A stretch of DNA of 64,000 nucleotides from Ahaetulla prasina (GCF_028640845.1 NC_080546.1:56245409-56309408); one strand, 5' to 3'. Positions 44,450 through 56,133 are shown, counted from the stretch's first letter. Notes: generated by a model not told the origin, from the sequence alone. Program-made: numbers and translations.

Positions 44450-44672
44450 AAGATTTTGATCTTGATTCTATCCCTGTTAACCAAGGATTGCATTGGCTTT
44501 TTTGGCTGCTGTCTGCTGGTTCATATTTAAGTGTTTGTCCACTAGAACTCCAATATCACTCTCACAGTTATTGCTATTGAGCCAAATTTCAACTAATCTG
44601 TACCTGTGCATTTGATTTTTCTTGCCTACCTATAAAACCTTACTTTATCTACATTGCATTTCATTTTGTTAG
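44450..44672 (-). mobile_element. Old CR1 fragment
   Basis: On the minus strand the stretch near 44670-44600 corresponds to CR1 coding sequence after RT motif C (the AAATGAAATTC, AAGGTTTTATA and GGCAAGAAAAATC words, like 1033-1075 of the first CR1). It is very diverged. Confidence 0.5.
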
Positions 44673-45345
44673 ATAGGGCTCATAGCTTATATGAATTATA
44701 GCAAAGCATTCGATACAGTTCCACATGAGCTCATAAAAGTTGTACAGGCCTTAACCACTGGGTGGGAATGGGAAAGCTTGCCACAGGCAGCTCACTCACC
44801 ATGGCCAGCTCATTGCAGCCAACTCATTAAGGCCAACTCTCTCAATTCTATTTAATTATTTAAAATAAATAAAAAATATTTTAATTTTTGCCATTAACAT
44901 TTTATTTTGTCCCTCCTTTTGCATCCTTTCTTTGATGATTCTATTCTACCATTCCTTTTGGTATTAGTGAAACTTGTCCCACAGTGAGTTGTCCTGTGGC
45001 GAGATGGCCATAGCGAGTTGTCCTGAGTTGGCTGTGGCAAGTTGATCATGGCGAGTTGGCCATGGCAAACTGTCATAGACCCCATTGGGTGGTCAGGGAT
45101 AAATCCTAGTATTTGAGTATTAATGGGGCACAGTCTGAACAGAGACCAGTCACAAATGGTGTAGCCACAAAAGCTCAGTCCTAGGTCCTATTCTGTTCAA
45201 TGCATTTGTAAGTGATATAAAAGAAGGATTTCTAGGTAAAGTCAGTCTTTTTGCTGATGATATAAAGGTGTATAATAGAGTTGATGTTCCTGGATGTATG
45301 CATAATGTGGAAAACGATTTGGCAATGCTAACATAACCCCCAACC
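44673..45345 (+). mobile_element. Old CR1 RT, interrupted by an inserted element
   Basis: 44690-44735 reads YMNYSKAFDTVPHELIK (RT motif A). After an insertion at 44766-45081, 45175-45270 reads VLGPILFNAFVSDIKEGFLG and LFADDIKVYN (motifs B and C, Asp pair). It is inverted relative to the fragment at 44450-44672. Confidence 0.65.
44755..45092. mobile_element. Possible foldback element
   Basis: An insertion (44766-45081) between direct repeats CCACTGGGTGG and CCATTGGGTGG (44755-44765 and 45082-45092, one mismatch). Its two ends (about 44776-44841 and 44970-45076) are inverted copies built of degenerate GCCATGGCCAACTC-like units around an AT-rich core. Confidence 0.6.
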
Positions 45346-46334
45346 ATCATCCAAAACTAGGTATGCACGCCCCTTACTTCTTCTACACCAAATGCTGCAG
45401 ATCTTAAATGCAAATTGATAAATGCAAGAAGCATTGTAAACAAATTGACTGAATTTATCCTCTTGTTAAACAATGGTACATTTGATATTATATTTGTTTG
45501 CAAAACTTGGCTGAACTCATCCCTCGCTGACTCCATTATTTCAAACAAAGAGTATCATGTTTTTCGATCAGATCGTGAAACCCGCAGAGAAGATGGAGTG
45601 GCTATCTTTTACAAAAAGTCACTGAATCCACATAAACTTTCTCTTCCTGTTTGTGACCTGTCCCTTAACATCACACTTTGATTCTTACTATGCTACAGAA
45701 CCCCTGACTACGACATCGCTCATGCGAACATGTTAACCACACTGCTAACATGGGCTACCTCTTGCCCATATCCTCTCATCTTCCTGGGTGACCTTAATCT
45801 ACCTTTTATTAACTGGATAACAAATGAATGTACAACTGAACCAATCCATACTACACTATACAACGCTATACAAACCTAGGTCTTGAACAGCTAGTAACTA
45901 ACAATACAAGACTCAACAACTGCCTTGACCTCATTTTCTGCAACAACACAAACTAAATTTATGGACTACAGATAAAAAAAACCTTTTCCAACAGTGACCA
46001 CAGCATGATAGACTTTTGTATCAATATACGCCCTTACATAAATCGTCATAATAATAGTATTCCAACCTACAATTTCAAAAAAGCCAGCTATGACCTTATA
46101 AAAAATGACCTCTCATCTCTTGATTGGCAAAATCTGTTCTCAACCTGTATCACTGCTGAAGACCACTATAGAATTTTCTTACTTGTAGTCAATAAAGTCA
46201 TTAAACTTTACATACCACAAACCACCACAAAAATAAAATTAAAAAAAACAAACAAATTATCCATATCAATAAAAAAGCTCCAGTCCAAAAAGGAAAATCC
46301 CTCTGGAGAAGAAACAAAAAGCAAATTTCAAAAA
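45346..46334 (+). mobile_element. CR1-group LINE, 5' part (single copy)
   Basis: The endonuclease half of a LINE that continues into the duplicated segment at 46335. The family is CR1-group by its RT; a third copy is at 59928-61022. Confidence 0.75.
45400..46334 (+). pseudogene. CR1-group LINE endonuclease, decayed
   Basis: The open part 45415-45681 reads NARSIVNKLTEFILLL, DIIFVCKTWLN and SDRETRREDGVAIFYK, the N-terminal half of an APE endonuclease. Beyond the stop at 45679, YPLIFLGDLNLP (45765-45800) and a SDHSMIDF-like box (near 45990-46015) continue it. The strictly expected ET-W of the active site is CKTW here, so a key Glu is replaced. Confidence 0.65.
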
Positions 46335-48310
46335 CCGCTGCAGAAATATGTGCAACCAAATAAAAACTGAATGCACCAATTACCACACCAAGCAAGAAGA
46401 AGACCTTCTGTGCACAAATTCCAATTGTGCTTTTTATAATTTTGTGAACAACAAACTTAAAGACTTGAGATCCATCCCACCACTAAAAGAATATTAAATT
46501 AAAACATTATTATTAATATAACGGCAAAGAATATAATGATGAAACAGTTAAAGCAAGCCTCTTTAACACATTCTTTGGCTCAATCTTTGTTAACAGTAAT
46601 GGCTCATACCCGACATTCCCCAATCATACCAACAATGAGTACAACAACCTAACCCATATAGACTTCACAAAAGATAATGTTGGAAAAGCTCTTCGCAAAC
46701 TGAAATCATCCCTATCTATAGGACCTGATTGACTATGTGCATACTTCTTAAAAAAGCTTTCCATTAATATAGCAGAACCCCTAAGCATAATCTTTGAAAA
46801 AGCTTTCATGACCAGTTCCCTTCCCAAACTTTGGTCACTAGCCATGGTCATCCCTGTCTTCAAAAAAGGAGACCCCAGCCTAGTTGAAAATTACAGACCA
46901 ATCTCTCTATGCTGCGTCACCTGCAAAGTAATGGAATCTATCATCAACCAATCCATTATTCTCCACTTAGAAACAAACAACCTCTAATAAAATCTCTAAT
47001 AAACTCTCTAATTACTCTCTAATAAACAATTTGGTTTCAGAAAAAATTTATCATGTAACTTACAACTTCTTCACTGCAAAAACATATGGTCTACAAATCT
47101 TGATCAGGGCAAAGCAATAGATGCAATCTACATAGACTTCTGTAAAGCTTTCAACTCAGTAGTACATGATAAACTTCTCCTAAAACTAAAATCCTATAGC
47201 ATTTCAGGACTCCTCCACAATTGGATAACAGCTTTCCTATCAAACAGACAACAAGTGGTCAAAATTGGCAATGGTCTATCAAATCCTGTTCCTGTCAAAA
47301 GTGGTGTTCCCCAAGGCAGCGTTCTTGGACTAACACTCTTCATATTATACATTAATGATCTCTGTGACCATATTATAAGTAATTGTGTTCTTTTTGCTGA
47401 CGATGTCAAACTATTTAACACAACCAACAATACAACTACCCTTTAAAAAGACCTTGACTTTGTATCTGAATGGTCTAAAACTTGGCAACTCCAAATCTCA
47501 ACCAGCAAATGCTCAGTCTTACATATTGGAAAAAAGAAACTAAACACTAAGTAAAACTTGATGGACATTACCTTACAGATGACCCCCACCCTGTTAAAGA
47601 CCTTGGAGTTTTCATATCAAATGATCTAAGTGCCAAAGCCCACTGCAACTATATAGCAAAAAAGGCTTTAAGAGTTGTAAACCTAATCTTGCGTAGCTTC
47701 TTCTCCAAAAACACTACACTACTAACCAGAGCATATAAAACATTTGCTAGACTAATTCTTGAATACAGCTCGCCTGTCTGGAACCCATACCACATTTCTG
47801 ACATCAATACAATTGAACGTGTCCAGAAATATTTTACAAGAAGAGTTCTCCATTCCTCTGAATACAATAAAATACCTTATGCCACCAGACTTGAAGTCCT
47901 GGGTTTAGAAAATTTAGAACTCCGCCGCCTTCGACATGACCTGAGTTTAACTCATAGAATCATCTATTACAATGTATTTCCTGTCGAAGACTACTTCAGC
48001 TTCAATTGCAACAATACATGAGCACACAATAGATTTAAGCTTAATGTTAACTGCTCCAATCTTGATTGCAGAAAATATGACTTCAGTAACAGAGTTGATA
48101 ATGCTTGGAGTACACTATCTGACTCTGTGGTCTCTTCCCAAAATCCCAAAAGCTTCAACCAAAAATTGTCTACTATTGACCTCACCCCATTTCTAAGAGG
48201 TCTGTAAGGGGCGTGCATAAGAGCACAAGCGTGCCTACCATTCCTGTCCTGTTGTTTCCTTTTGTTATATCCAATTAATATAGTTATTACATACTCATAC
48301 TTATATATAC
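46335..48310 (+). mobile_element. CR1-group LINE, tandem copy 1
   Basis: The first copy of a duplicated segment containing the RT and the 3' UTR start. RT pieces: YIDFCKAFNSV (about 47131), SGVPQGSVLGLTLFILYIND and LFADDVKLFN (47299-47415), RSFFSKNTTLLTRAYKTFARL (47689). Stops at 47440 and 47555 and a local CTCTAATAA duplication near 46982-47030 break it; both copies share these defects. Confidence 0.85.
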
Positions 48311-48413
48311 CTTCTCTGTGGGGGCTCCCACACTCTGGAACGAGCTTCCCCCAGGTCTACGCCAAATACCTGAACTTCAGACTTTCCGCCGCGAACTGAA
48401 GACACACCTTTTA
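48311..48413 (+). mobile_element. L2 3' fragment, truncated (copy 1)
   Basis: L2 sequence (CTGTGGGGGCTCCCACACTC) inserted in the LINE 3' UTR. The same insertion, complete to the L2 terminus, is at 50514-50819. Here it stops abruptly at 48413. Confidence 0.85.
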
Positions 48414-48557
48414 TGGCTGTTGTATGTGTTAAAAATTTGAGTAAAATTCTTATTTTAGATAAGAAAAATGAAAATTTACCATACCTGATATGTATTTGTA
48501 TAAACCTTTTTTGACTAATAAAAACTTTTTGAATAAAAAAAAAAAAAAAAAAAAAAA
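48414..48557 (+). mobile_element. L1 3' end with poly(A)
   Basis: 144 bp ending ACTAATAAAAACTTTTTGAA, then a 23-base A run (48535-48557). Typical of a severely 5'-truncated L1. The poly(A) is directly followed by CCGCTGCAG, the first bases of the second copy. Confidence 0.75.
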
Positions 48558-50513
48558 CCGCTGCAGAAATATGGGCAACCAAATAAAAACTGAATGCACC
48601 AATTACCACACCAAGCAAGAAGAAGACCTTCTGTGCACAAATTCCAATTGTGCTTTTTATAATTTTGTGAACAACAAACTTAAAGACTTGAGATCCATCC
48701 CACCACTAAAAGAATATTAAATTAAAACATTATTATTAATATAACGGCAAAGAATATAATGATGAAACAGTTAAAGCAAGCCTCTTTAACACATTCTTTG
48801 GCTCAATCTTTGTTAACAGTAATGGCTCATACCCGACATTCCCCAATCATACCAACAATGAGTAGAACAACCTAACCCATATAGACTTCACAGGAGGTAA
48901 TGTTGGAAAAGCTCTTCAAACTGAAATCATCTATCTATAGGACCTGATTGACTATGTGCATACTTCTTAAAAAAGCTTTCCATTAATATAGCAGAACCCC
49001 TAAGCATAATCTTTGAAAAAGCTTTCATGACCAGTTCCCTTCCCAAACTTTGGTCACTAGCCATGGTCATCCCTGTCTTCAAAAAAGGAGACCCCAGCCT
49101 AGTTGAAAATTACAGACCAATCTCTCTATGCTGCGTCACCTGCAAAGTAATGGAATCTATCATCAACCAATCCATTATTATCCACTTAGAAACAAACAAC
49201 CTCTAATAAAATCTCTAATAAACTCTCTAATTACTCTCTAATAAACAATTTGGTTTCAGAAAAAATTTATCATGTAACTTACTACTTCTTCACTGCAAAA
49301 ACATATGGACTACAAAACTTGATCAGGGCAAAGCAATAGATGCAATCTACATGGACTTCTGTAAAGCTTTTGACTCAGTACATGATAAACTTCTCCTAAA
49401 ACTAAAATCCTACGGCATTTCAGGACCCCTCCACAATTGGATAACAGCTTTCCTGTCAAACAGACAAGAAGTGGTCAAAATTGGCAATGTTCTATCGAAT
49501 CCTGTTCCTGTCAAAAGTAGTGTTCCCCAAGGCAGCGTTCTTGGACCAACATTTTTCATATTATACATTAATGATCTCTGTGACCATATCACAAGTAATT
49601 GTGTTCTCTTTGCTGATGATGTCAAACTATTTAACACAACCAACAATACAACTACCCTTTAAAAAGACCTTGACTTTGTATCTGAATGGTCTAAAACTTG
49701 GCAACTCCAAATCTCAACCAGCAAATGCTCAGTCTTACATATTGGAAAAAAGAAACTAAACACTAAGTAAAACTTGATGGACATTACCTTACAGATGACC
49801 CCCACCCTGTTAAAGACCTTGGAGTTTTCATATCAAATGATCTAAGTGCCAAAGCCCACTGCAACTATATAGCAAAAAAGGCTTTAAGAGTTGTAAACCT
49901 AATCTTGCGTAGCTTCTTCTCCAAAAACACTACACTACTAACCAGAGCATATAAAACATTTGCTAGACTAATTCTTGAATACAGCTCGCCTGTCTGGAAC
50001 CCATACCACATTTCTGACATCAATACAATTGAACGTGTCCAGAAATATTTTACAAGAAGAGTTCTCCATTCCTCTGAATACAACAAAATACCTTATGCCA
50101 CCAGACTTGAAGTCCTGGGTTTAGAAAATTTAGAACTCCATGACCTGAGTTTAACTCATAGAATCATCTATTACAATGTATTTCCTGTCGAAGACTACTT
50201 CAGCTTCAATTGCAACAATACATGAGCACACAATAGATTTAAGCTTAATGTTAACTGCTCCAATCTTGATTGCAGAAAATATGACTTCAGTAACAGAGTT
50301 GTTAATGCTTGGAGTACACTATCTGACTCTGTGGTCTCTTCCCAAAATCCCAAAAGCTTCAACCAAAAATTGTCTACTATTGACCTCACCCCATTTCTAA
50401 GAGGTCTGTAAGGGGCGTGCATAAGAGCACAAGCGTGCCTACCATTCCTGTCCTGTTGTTTCCTTTTGTTATATCCAATTAATATAGTTATTACATACTC
50501 ATACTTATATATA
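48558..50513 (+). mobile_element. CR1-group LINE, tandem copy 2
   Basis: Near-identical to copy 1, offset 2223 bp at its start. It shares the stops and the CTCTAATAA duplication. Small differences include a 12-bp deletion near 50138 and a few substitutions. RT pieces: MDFCKAFDSVHDKLLLKLKS and SNRQEVVKIGNV (49351 on). Confidence 0.85.
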
Positions 50514-50819
50514 CCTTCTCTGTGGGGGCTCCCACACTCTGGAACGAGCTTCCCCCAGGTCTACGCCAAATACCTGAACTTCGGACTTTCCGCCGCGAAC
50601 TGAAGACACACCTTTTTATCCGCGCGGGGCTGGCTTAAATTGAATTTTAAATGTTAAATTTTATTAATTTTAAAAGGGGTTTTTTAGTGTATGGTAAATT
50701 TTTAAATTTTCAGGCTATTTAAATAAGTTTTTTAAATTCCGTTTTAATTGTATTTTGTATTGTTCGTTTTATTCTGCCTGTACACGCCCTGAGTCCTTCG
50801 GAGAAGAACGGTATAAAAT
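50514..50819 (+). mobile_element. L2 LINE 3' end (complete to terminus)
   Basis: Ends CCCTGAGTCCTTCGGAGAAG and then an AAATA array. Inserted in the 3' UTR of the CR1-group LINE, whose own end resumes at 50902. Confidence 0.85.
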
Positions 50820-50902
50820 CAAATAAAATAAAATAAAATAAAATAAAATAAAATAAAATAAAATAAAATAAAATAAAATAAAATAAAATAAAATAAAATA
50901 AA
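50819..50902. repeat. (AAATA)n microsatellite, L2 tail
   Basis: About 16 pentamers continuing the L2 3' end. Confidence 0.95.
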
Positions 50903-50958
50903 TATGCTTACATATTGTATAGTTATTACATACAATGCTTATATATACTGTGTGACAA
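50902..50958 (+). mobile_element. CR1-group LINE 3' terminus
   Basis: GCTTATATATACTGTGTGAC then an (AAATA) array, matching the end of the third copy at 60975-61000. Confidence 0.7.
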
Positions 50959-51050
50959 ATAAAATAAAATAAAATAAAATAAAATAAAATAAAATAAAAT
51001 AAAATAAAATAAAATAAAATAAAATAAAATAAAATAAAATAAAATAAAAT
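50957..51050. repeat. (AAATA)n microsatellite, LINE tail
   Basis: About 19 pentamers, a second array of the same motif only 55 bp from the first but at the end of a different LINE. Confidence 0.95.
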
Positions 51051-51800
51051 GGTCAAAACTGTAGAAATTGCAGTTCAATGTTTCTAAATGTATAGTGCAT
51101 TTAAGAACAGAACAGTTATGGGGGTATAGTAGTGTACAGAACAACAGAAGAAAAGGATTTAGATGTGCTCATAGCAGATGACTGTAAAATGAGTAAACAG
51201 TGTGGCCAGGCATCTGTGAGGGCAAACAAAATTCTAGGATGCATCACTAGAGGGATCACCAGCAGGAGAAAGGATCCAACTATATAGGGCTTTAGAACCT
51301 ATTGGAATATTGTGTCCAGTTCTGGAAATCTCACTTTTAAAAAAAATGATAAGATTGAATGAGTCTAGAGACGGGCAACAGAACATTTGAGGAGGTATTT
51401 GAGGGAATTAGCAATTAGTAAACAGCCTGGAGGACAGAAGGGAAAGGAGGGCATGTTTGAAATCTTTAAATATATTAAGAGTTTGAATAAAGTTTTAGAC
51501 GTTAGTCAGTATAGAGATTGAGGTTCATATAATAAGCAAAAATCAAGAACAATGGGGCATAAACAGATGAGAATTCAAAAGTAATGTTAGAAAGCATTAC
51601 TTCACAGAAAGAGTAGCGGAAGCTTGGAACCAACTTTCAGCAATGAGAGTGGATCAATCAACAGTAACTGAGTTTAAACATTTTTGGAATACACACGTCC
51701 ATCATCCAACAAAAAATAAATAAAATAAAATAAACTCAAAGGGCAGACTCAATGGACCACTAGGTCTTTTTCTTCCATCAGTTTTCTGTTTCTATGTTTC
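51051..51800 (+). mobile_element. Old CR1 LINE 3' part
   Basis: Translation near 51155-51250 gives KDLDVLIADDCKMSKQCGQA and ANKILGCITRGI, the CR1 segment after RT. The 3' end near 51740-51800 is DGLNGPLGLFLPS-like, an alternative CR1 terminus. It is interrupted by a short TAAAA run at 51709-51732. Confidence 0.7.
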
Positions 51801-51804
51801 TCTT

Positions 51805-52300
51805 CCTTTCTATTTTAGACTTCTCAAGAGAGTTAGGTCTTTGGATGATATGTCCAAAGTATGATAAGTTGAGCATCACTTGTGCCTGAAGTAAGAACTC
51901 TTGAGGATTTATTTGTTCTATGATCTATTTGTTTTCTTGACTATCAGTGGAATTCTCAGGAATTTTTTCCAATACCAGCATTTAAAAATGCCATAACTGT
52001 CTTGTTTGTTCAAAATACAACTTTTTCTGTGACAAAACATCATAATAGAAAAGATTCCCTGCATGATTCTGATCTTTGTGAGTATAGATATATTATGGCA
52101 ACTGAAGATGTTCTCCAAAGATTTAATTGTTACTCTACCAAGTGCTACGCTGTGGCAAACCGTATGTCTTGTTTGCTGATCTCTTTACAGTTAATAGCTG
52201 AGGCAAAAGATACTTTGAATATCTTCATTATGAAAGTTGCTGTCCCTGCTAGCATTTTTACTTGCTCCTCGACTTCCATCATTAGAGCTTACAGATAATT
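51805..52300 (-). mobile_element. Bov-B (RTE) LINE fragment
   Basis: Minus-strand protein FKCWYWKKFLRIPLIVKKTN and, in another frame, LSYFGHIIQRPNSLEKS match the Bov-B RT C-terminal end. It overlaps the region covered by the 28272-28745 copy. The 5' limit is uncertain. Confidence 0.65.
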
Positions 52301-52418
52301 TGTATTTTAGCTATTCAAACTAAAATCAGCAAATAAAAGGTTCTGAAACTATCCTCATATTTTTATAATCCAACTTCCAATATTCACCATATTGGCTGAA
52401 TAAATAAGAAAAATAAAA

Positions 52419-52670
52419 TAAGCACCTGAGGGTAGAACAAGAAGCAATGGATGGAAACTAATCAAGGAAAGAAGCAACTTAGAACTAAGGAGAAATTTCC
52501 TGACAGTTAGAACAATTAATAAGTGGAACAACTTGCCTGCAGAAGTTGTAAATGCTCCAACACTGGAAATTTTTAAGAAAATGTTGGATAACCATCTGTC
52601 TGAGATGGTGTAGGGTTTCCTGCCTGGGCAGGGGGTTAGACTAGAAGGCCTCCAAGGTCCCTTCCAACTA

Positions 52671-52671
<1 letters not shown>
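52419..52671 (+). mobile_element. CR1 LINE 3' end, 5'-truncated
   Basis: Near-identical to 1538-1785 of the first CR1 (same terminal LEIFKKMLDNHL, stop and 3' UTR) but followed by a different microsatellite. Confidence 0.88.
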
Positions 52672-52710
<39 letters not shown>

Positions 52711-52711
52711 A
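52671..52711. repeat. (GTT)n microsatellite, CR1 tail
   Basis: About 13 GTT units directly at the CR1 3' end. Confidence 0.95.
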
Positions 52712-52786
52712 TGATAAAGTAAATGGTCCTAGACTCACTCCTTTAACAACCTGGAGCCAATTTGTTTCATCATGCTCCTTCTAGAC

Positions 52787-52919
52787 CAGGGGTGTCAAAC
52801 TGGCAGCCCGTGGGCCAGATGTGTCACACACAGGCCACACCCACCCCAGGTTGGTGAATGGGACAAATTAGCAAAATGTCACATGAAGGCAACATGACAC
52901 AGTGAGTTTGACACCCATG
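52787..52919. mobile_element. MITE-like palindromic segment at the left end
   Basis: Starts CAGGGGTGTCAAACT and ends AGTTTGACACCCATG, so it has its own inverted ends (133 bp). No separate target duplication is seen on its right side. It may be the original left end or a related MITE fused to it. Confidence 0.6.
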
Positions 52920-53470
52920 TTGGCAACGTGAGGCCCCAGAGTCACATGCAGCTCTTTTGTCCCCCTGCTGTGACTCCCTGTTGACTGGTTGGCCCACCCT
53001 TGGCCCGGGCCAGCTGCGGCCAATGCTTTGCATCATAATGGGCTTCAGGAGGAGGCAGAGCATCAGTCACAGCCAGCCCGGGGCAGCATCTCAGGCAGAG
53101 AGCAAGTTGTGCGTCTCCCCAAGTGACCGGATGCACACAATACTAAGAACTGCCAGAAGTCTCTGTGAAATGAGAGGCAAGTACAGGGGCGCTTCCCTCT
53201 CATTCAGAGCAAGTCTCTGTCCCTGACATTGCCTTACCTTCTCAGGCTATGCAAGGAGTGACTGAGAAGTGCGGGTGAGAGTTTGGCCAGCCAGCCGACA
53301 GGAAGCTACAGCAGGAGGATGAAAAACTTCATTAATCTGGGAACCTGAAATGACTCTTGATTGAAATTGTATGGTAAAAAGCATCCAAAGAAGAAAGAAC
53401 TTCAGCAAAAAAATTAAACAGACAAACCCAACCCTCACCTGTTTTTGGAAATGGTTCAAGAGGGAGCACA

Positions 53471-53993
53471 CACACGAGAAAGGAGGGAAAGAGAGAGAGA
53501 AGGGGGGAAGAGAGAGAGAGGGAGGGAGGGAGAGAAAAGGGGAGAAAAAGAGAGAGAAATGAGAAAATGATGGAGGGAGACAATGAGAGAGAGGAAAAAG
53601 AGAGAGAAACAAATGAGAGAGGGAGAGAGAGAGAAATGAGAGAGAGGTGGAGGGAGAGAAAGAGAGGGAAAAGAGAGGAAAACAGAGAAGAGGAGAAGAG
53701 AAAGAAAGAGTGAGGGAGAGAAAAAAGAAAAACAGAAATGAAAGAGAGAAAAATGAGAAAATGACGGAGGGAGAGAATGAGAGAGGAAAAAGAGAGAAAC
53801 AAATGAGAGAGAAAAGTGGAAGAGGGAGACACAAATGAATTGGAGGGAGAGAATGAGAGAGAGGGAAAAGACGGAAGCAGAGAGAGAAGGGGAAGAGAGA
53901 GAGAGGGAAAGGAAAGAAGGAAGGAAGGAAGGAAGGAAGGAAAAAGGGAGAAAAACAGAAATGAAAGGGAGAGAAAGAGAGTCAGATGACAGA
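53471..53993. repeat. Purine (GA-rich) tract 1
   Basis: About 520 bp almost entirely A and G on the plus strand, with recurring GAGAAAATGATGGAGGGAGA-like words that reappear in tracts 2 and 3. Frames on the opposite strand are Ser/Phe/Leu-rich artefacts. Confidence 0.9.
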
Positions 53994-54067
53994 AGAATAG
54001 AATAGAATAGAATAGAATAGAATAGAATAGAATAGAATAGAATAGAATAGAATAGAATAGAATAGAA
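53994..54067. repeat. (AATAG)n microsatellite
   Basis: About 14 units at the 3' end of the Snake1 copy that follows. Confidence 0.95.
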
Positions 54068-54729
54068 CTTTTTATTGGCCAAGTGTGATTGGACACATAA
54101 GGAATTTGTCTTGGTGCATGTGCTCTCAGTGTACATAAAAGAAAAGATACCTTCATCAAGGCACAACACCTACAACACTTAATGATAGTCATAGGGTACA
54201 ATTAAGCAATCAGGAAACAATCAATAACAGTATAAATCATAAGGATACAAGCAATAAAGTTACAGTCAAGTGGAAGGAGATGGGTGATGGGAACAATGAA
54301 AAGATTAATAGTAGTGCAGATTTAGTAAACAGTTTGATAGTGTTGAGGGAATTATTTGTTTAGCAGAGTGATGGCATTTGGGGAAAAACTCTCCTTGTAT
54401 CTAGTTGTTCTGGTGTGCAGTGCTCTATAGTGTCGTTTTGAGGGTAGGAGTTTATGTTTAACAGTTTAACAGTTTAACAGTTTATGTCCAGGATGCGAGG
54501 GATCTGTAAATATTTTCACAGCCCTCTTTTGACTCCTGCAGGTCCTCACTGGAAGGCAGGTTGGTAGCAATTGTTTTTTCTGCAGTTCTAATTATCCTCT
54601 GAAGTCTGTGTCTGTCTTGTTGGGTTGCAGAACCAAACCAGACAATTGTAGAGGTGCAGATGACAGACTTAATAATTCCTCTGTAGAACTGGATCAGCAG
54701 CTCCTTGGCAAATTGACCTTTCTGAGTTA
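54067..54729 (-). mobile_element. Snake1-type LINE 3' end, copy 1
   Basis: Minus strand: end of ORF2 at 54729-54482 (FAKELLIQFYRGIIKSVICT, WFGSATQQDRHRLQRIIRTA, NLPSSEDLQ), then the 3' UTR and AATAG tail. The QDR-LQR motif is typical of the RT C-terminal domain in L3/L2-like LINEs. Confidence 0.85.
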
Positions 54730-55067
54730 GGGGAGAAAGGGGGAGAAAAGAGAAAATGATGGAGGAGAGAATGAGAGAGGAAAAGAGAAACAAATGAGAG
54801 ATGGAAGAGAGAAGGAGAGAGAAAGAAGAGAGGAAAGAAGAAAACAAATGAGAGAAAAGGGAAAGAAAAGGAAAAAGGAGGAAAAGAGAGAAATGAGAGA
54901 GAAGGAGAAAAATAGAAAGAGAAAAGAGAAATGAGAGAGAGGAAAAATGAGAGAGAGAGAAGGGGAAGAGAGAGAGAGGGAAAGGAAAGAAGGAAGGAAG
55001 GAAGGAAGGAAGGAAAAAGGGAGAAAAACAGAAATGAAAGGGAGAGAAAGAGAGAGAGATGACAGAA
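54730..55067. repeat. Purine (GA-rich) tract 2
   Basis: 338 bp; shares word order with tract 3 and part of tract 1. Confidence 0.9.
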
Positions 55068-55140
55068 GAATAGAATAGAATAGAATAGAATAGAATAGAA
55101 TAGAATAGAATAGAATAGAATAGAATAGAATAGAATAGAA
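55068..55140. repeat. (AATAG)n microsatellite
   Basis: About 14 units; duplicate of the array at 53994. Confidence 0.95.
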
Positions 55141-55797
55141 CTTTTTTATTGGCCAAGTGTGATTGGACACATAAGGAATTTGTCTTGGTGCATGTGCTCT
55201 CAGTGTACATAAAAGAAAAGATACCTTCATCAAGGCACAACACCTACAACACTTAATGATAGTCATAGGGTACAATTAAGCAATCAGGAAACAATCAATA
55301 ACAGTATAAATCATAAGGATACAAGCAATAAAGTTACAGTCAAGTGGAAGGAGATGGGTGATGGGAACAATGAAAAGATTAATAATAGTGCAGATTTAGT
55401 AAACAGTTTGATAGTGTTGAGGGAATTATTTGTTTAGCAGAGTGATGGCATTTGGGGAAAAACTCTCCTTGTATCTAGTTGTTCTGGTGTGCAGTGCTCT
55501 ATAGTGTCGTTTTGAGGGTAGGAGTTTATGTTTAACAGTTTAACAGTTTATGTCCAGGATGCGAGGGATCTGTAAATATTTTCACAGCCCTCTTTTGACT
55601 CCTGCAGGTCCTCAATGGAAGGCAGGTTGGTAGCAATTGTTTTTTCTGCAGTTCTAATTATCCTCTGAAGTCTGTGTCTGTCTTGTTGGGTTGCAGAACC
55701 AAACCAGACAATTGTAGAGGTGCAGATGACAGACTTAATAATTCCTCTGTAGAACTGGATCAGCAGCTCCTTGGCAAATTGAGCTTTCTGAGTTAGG
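55140..55797 (-). mobile_element. Snake1-type LINE 3' end, copy 2
   Basis: Near-identical to copy 1 (for example one fewer TTTAACAG unit near 55535). Both copies begin and end at the same LINE positions next to the same purine words, so they are one insertion duplicated with its surroundings, not two insertions. Confidence 0.88.
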
Positions 55798-56071
55798 GGA
55801 GAAAGGGGGAGAAAAAGAGAGAAAATGATGGAGGGAGAGAATGAGAGAGGAAAAAGAGAGAAACAAATGAGAGATGGAAGAGAGAGAAGGGAGAGAGAAA
55901 GAAGAGAGGGAAAGAAGAAAACAAATGAGAGAAAAAGGGGAAAGAAAAGGAAAAAAGGAGGGAGGGAAAGAAATGAGAGAGAGAAAAGGGGAGAAAAATA
56001 GAAAGAGAAAAGAGAAATGAGAGAGAGGGAAAAAATGAGAGAGAGAGAAAGGGGAAGAGAGAGAGAGAGAG

Positions 56072-56131
<60 letters not shown>
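55798..56131. repeat. Purine tract 3 ending in (GAAA)n
   Basis: Same words as tract 2, then about 13 GAAA units (56079-56131). Confidence 0.9.
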
Positions 56132-56133
<2 letters not shown>

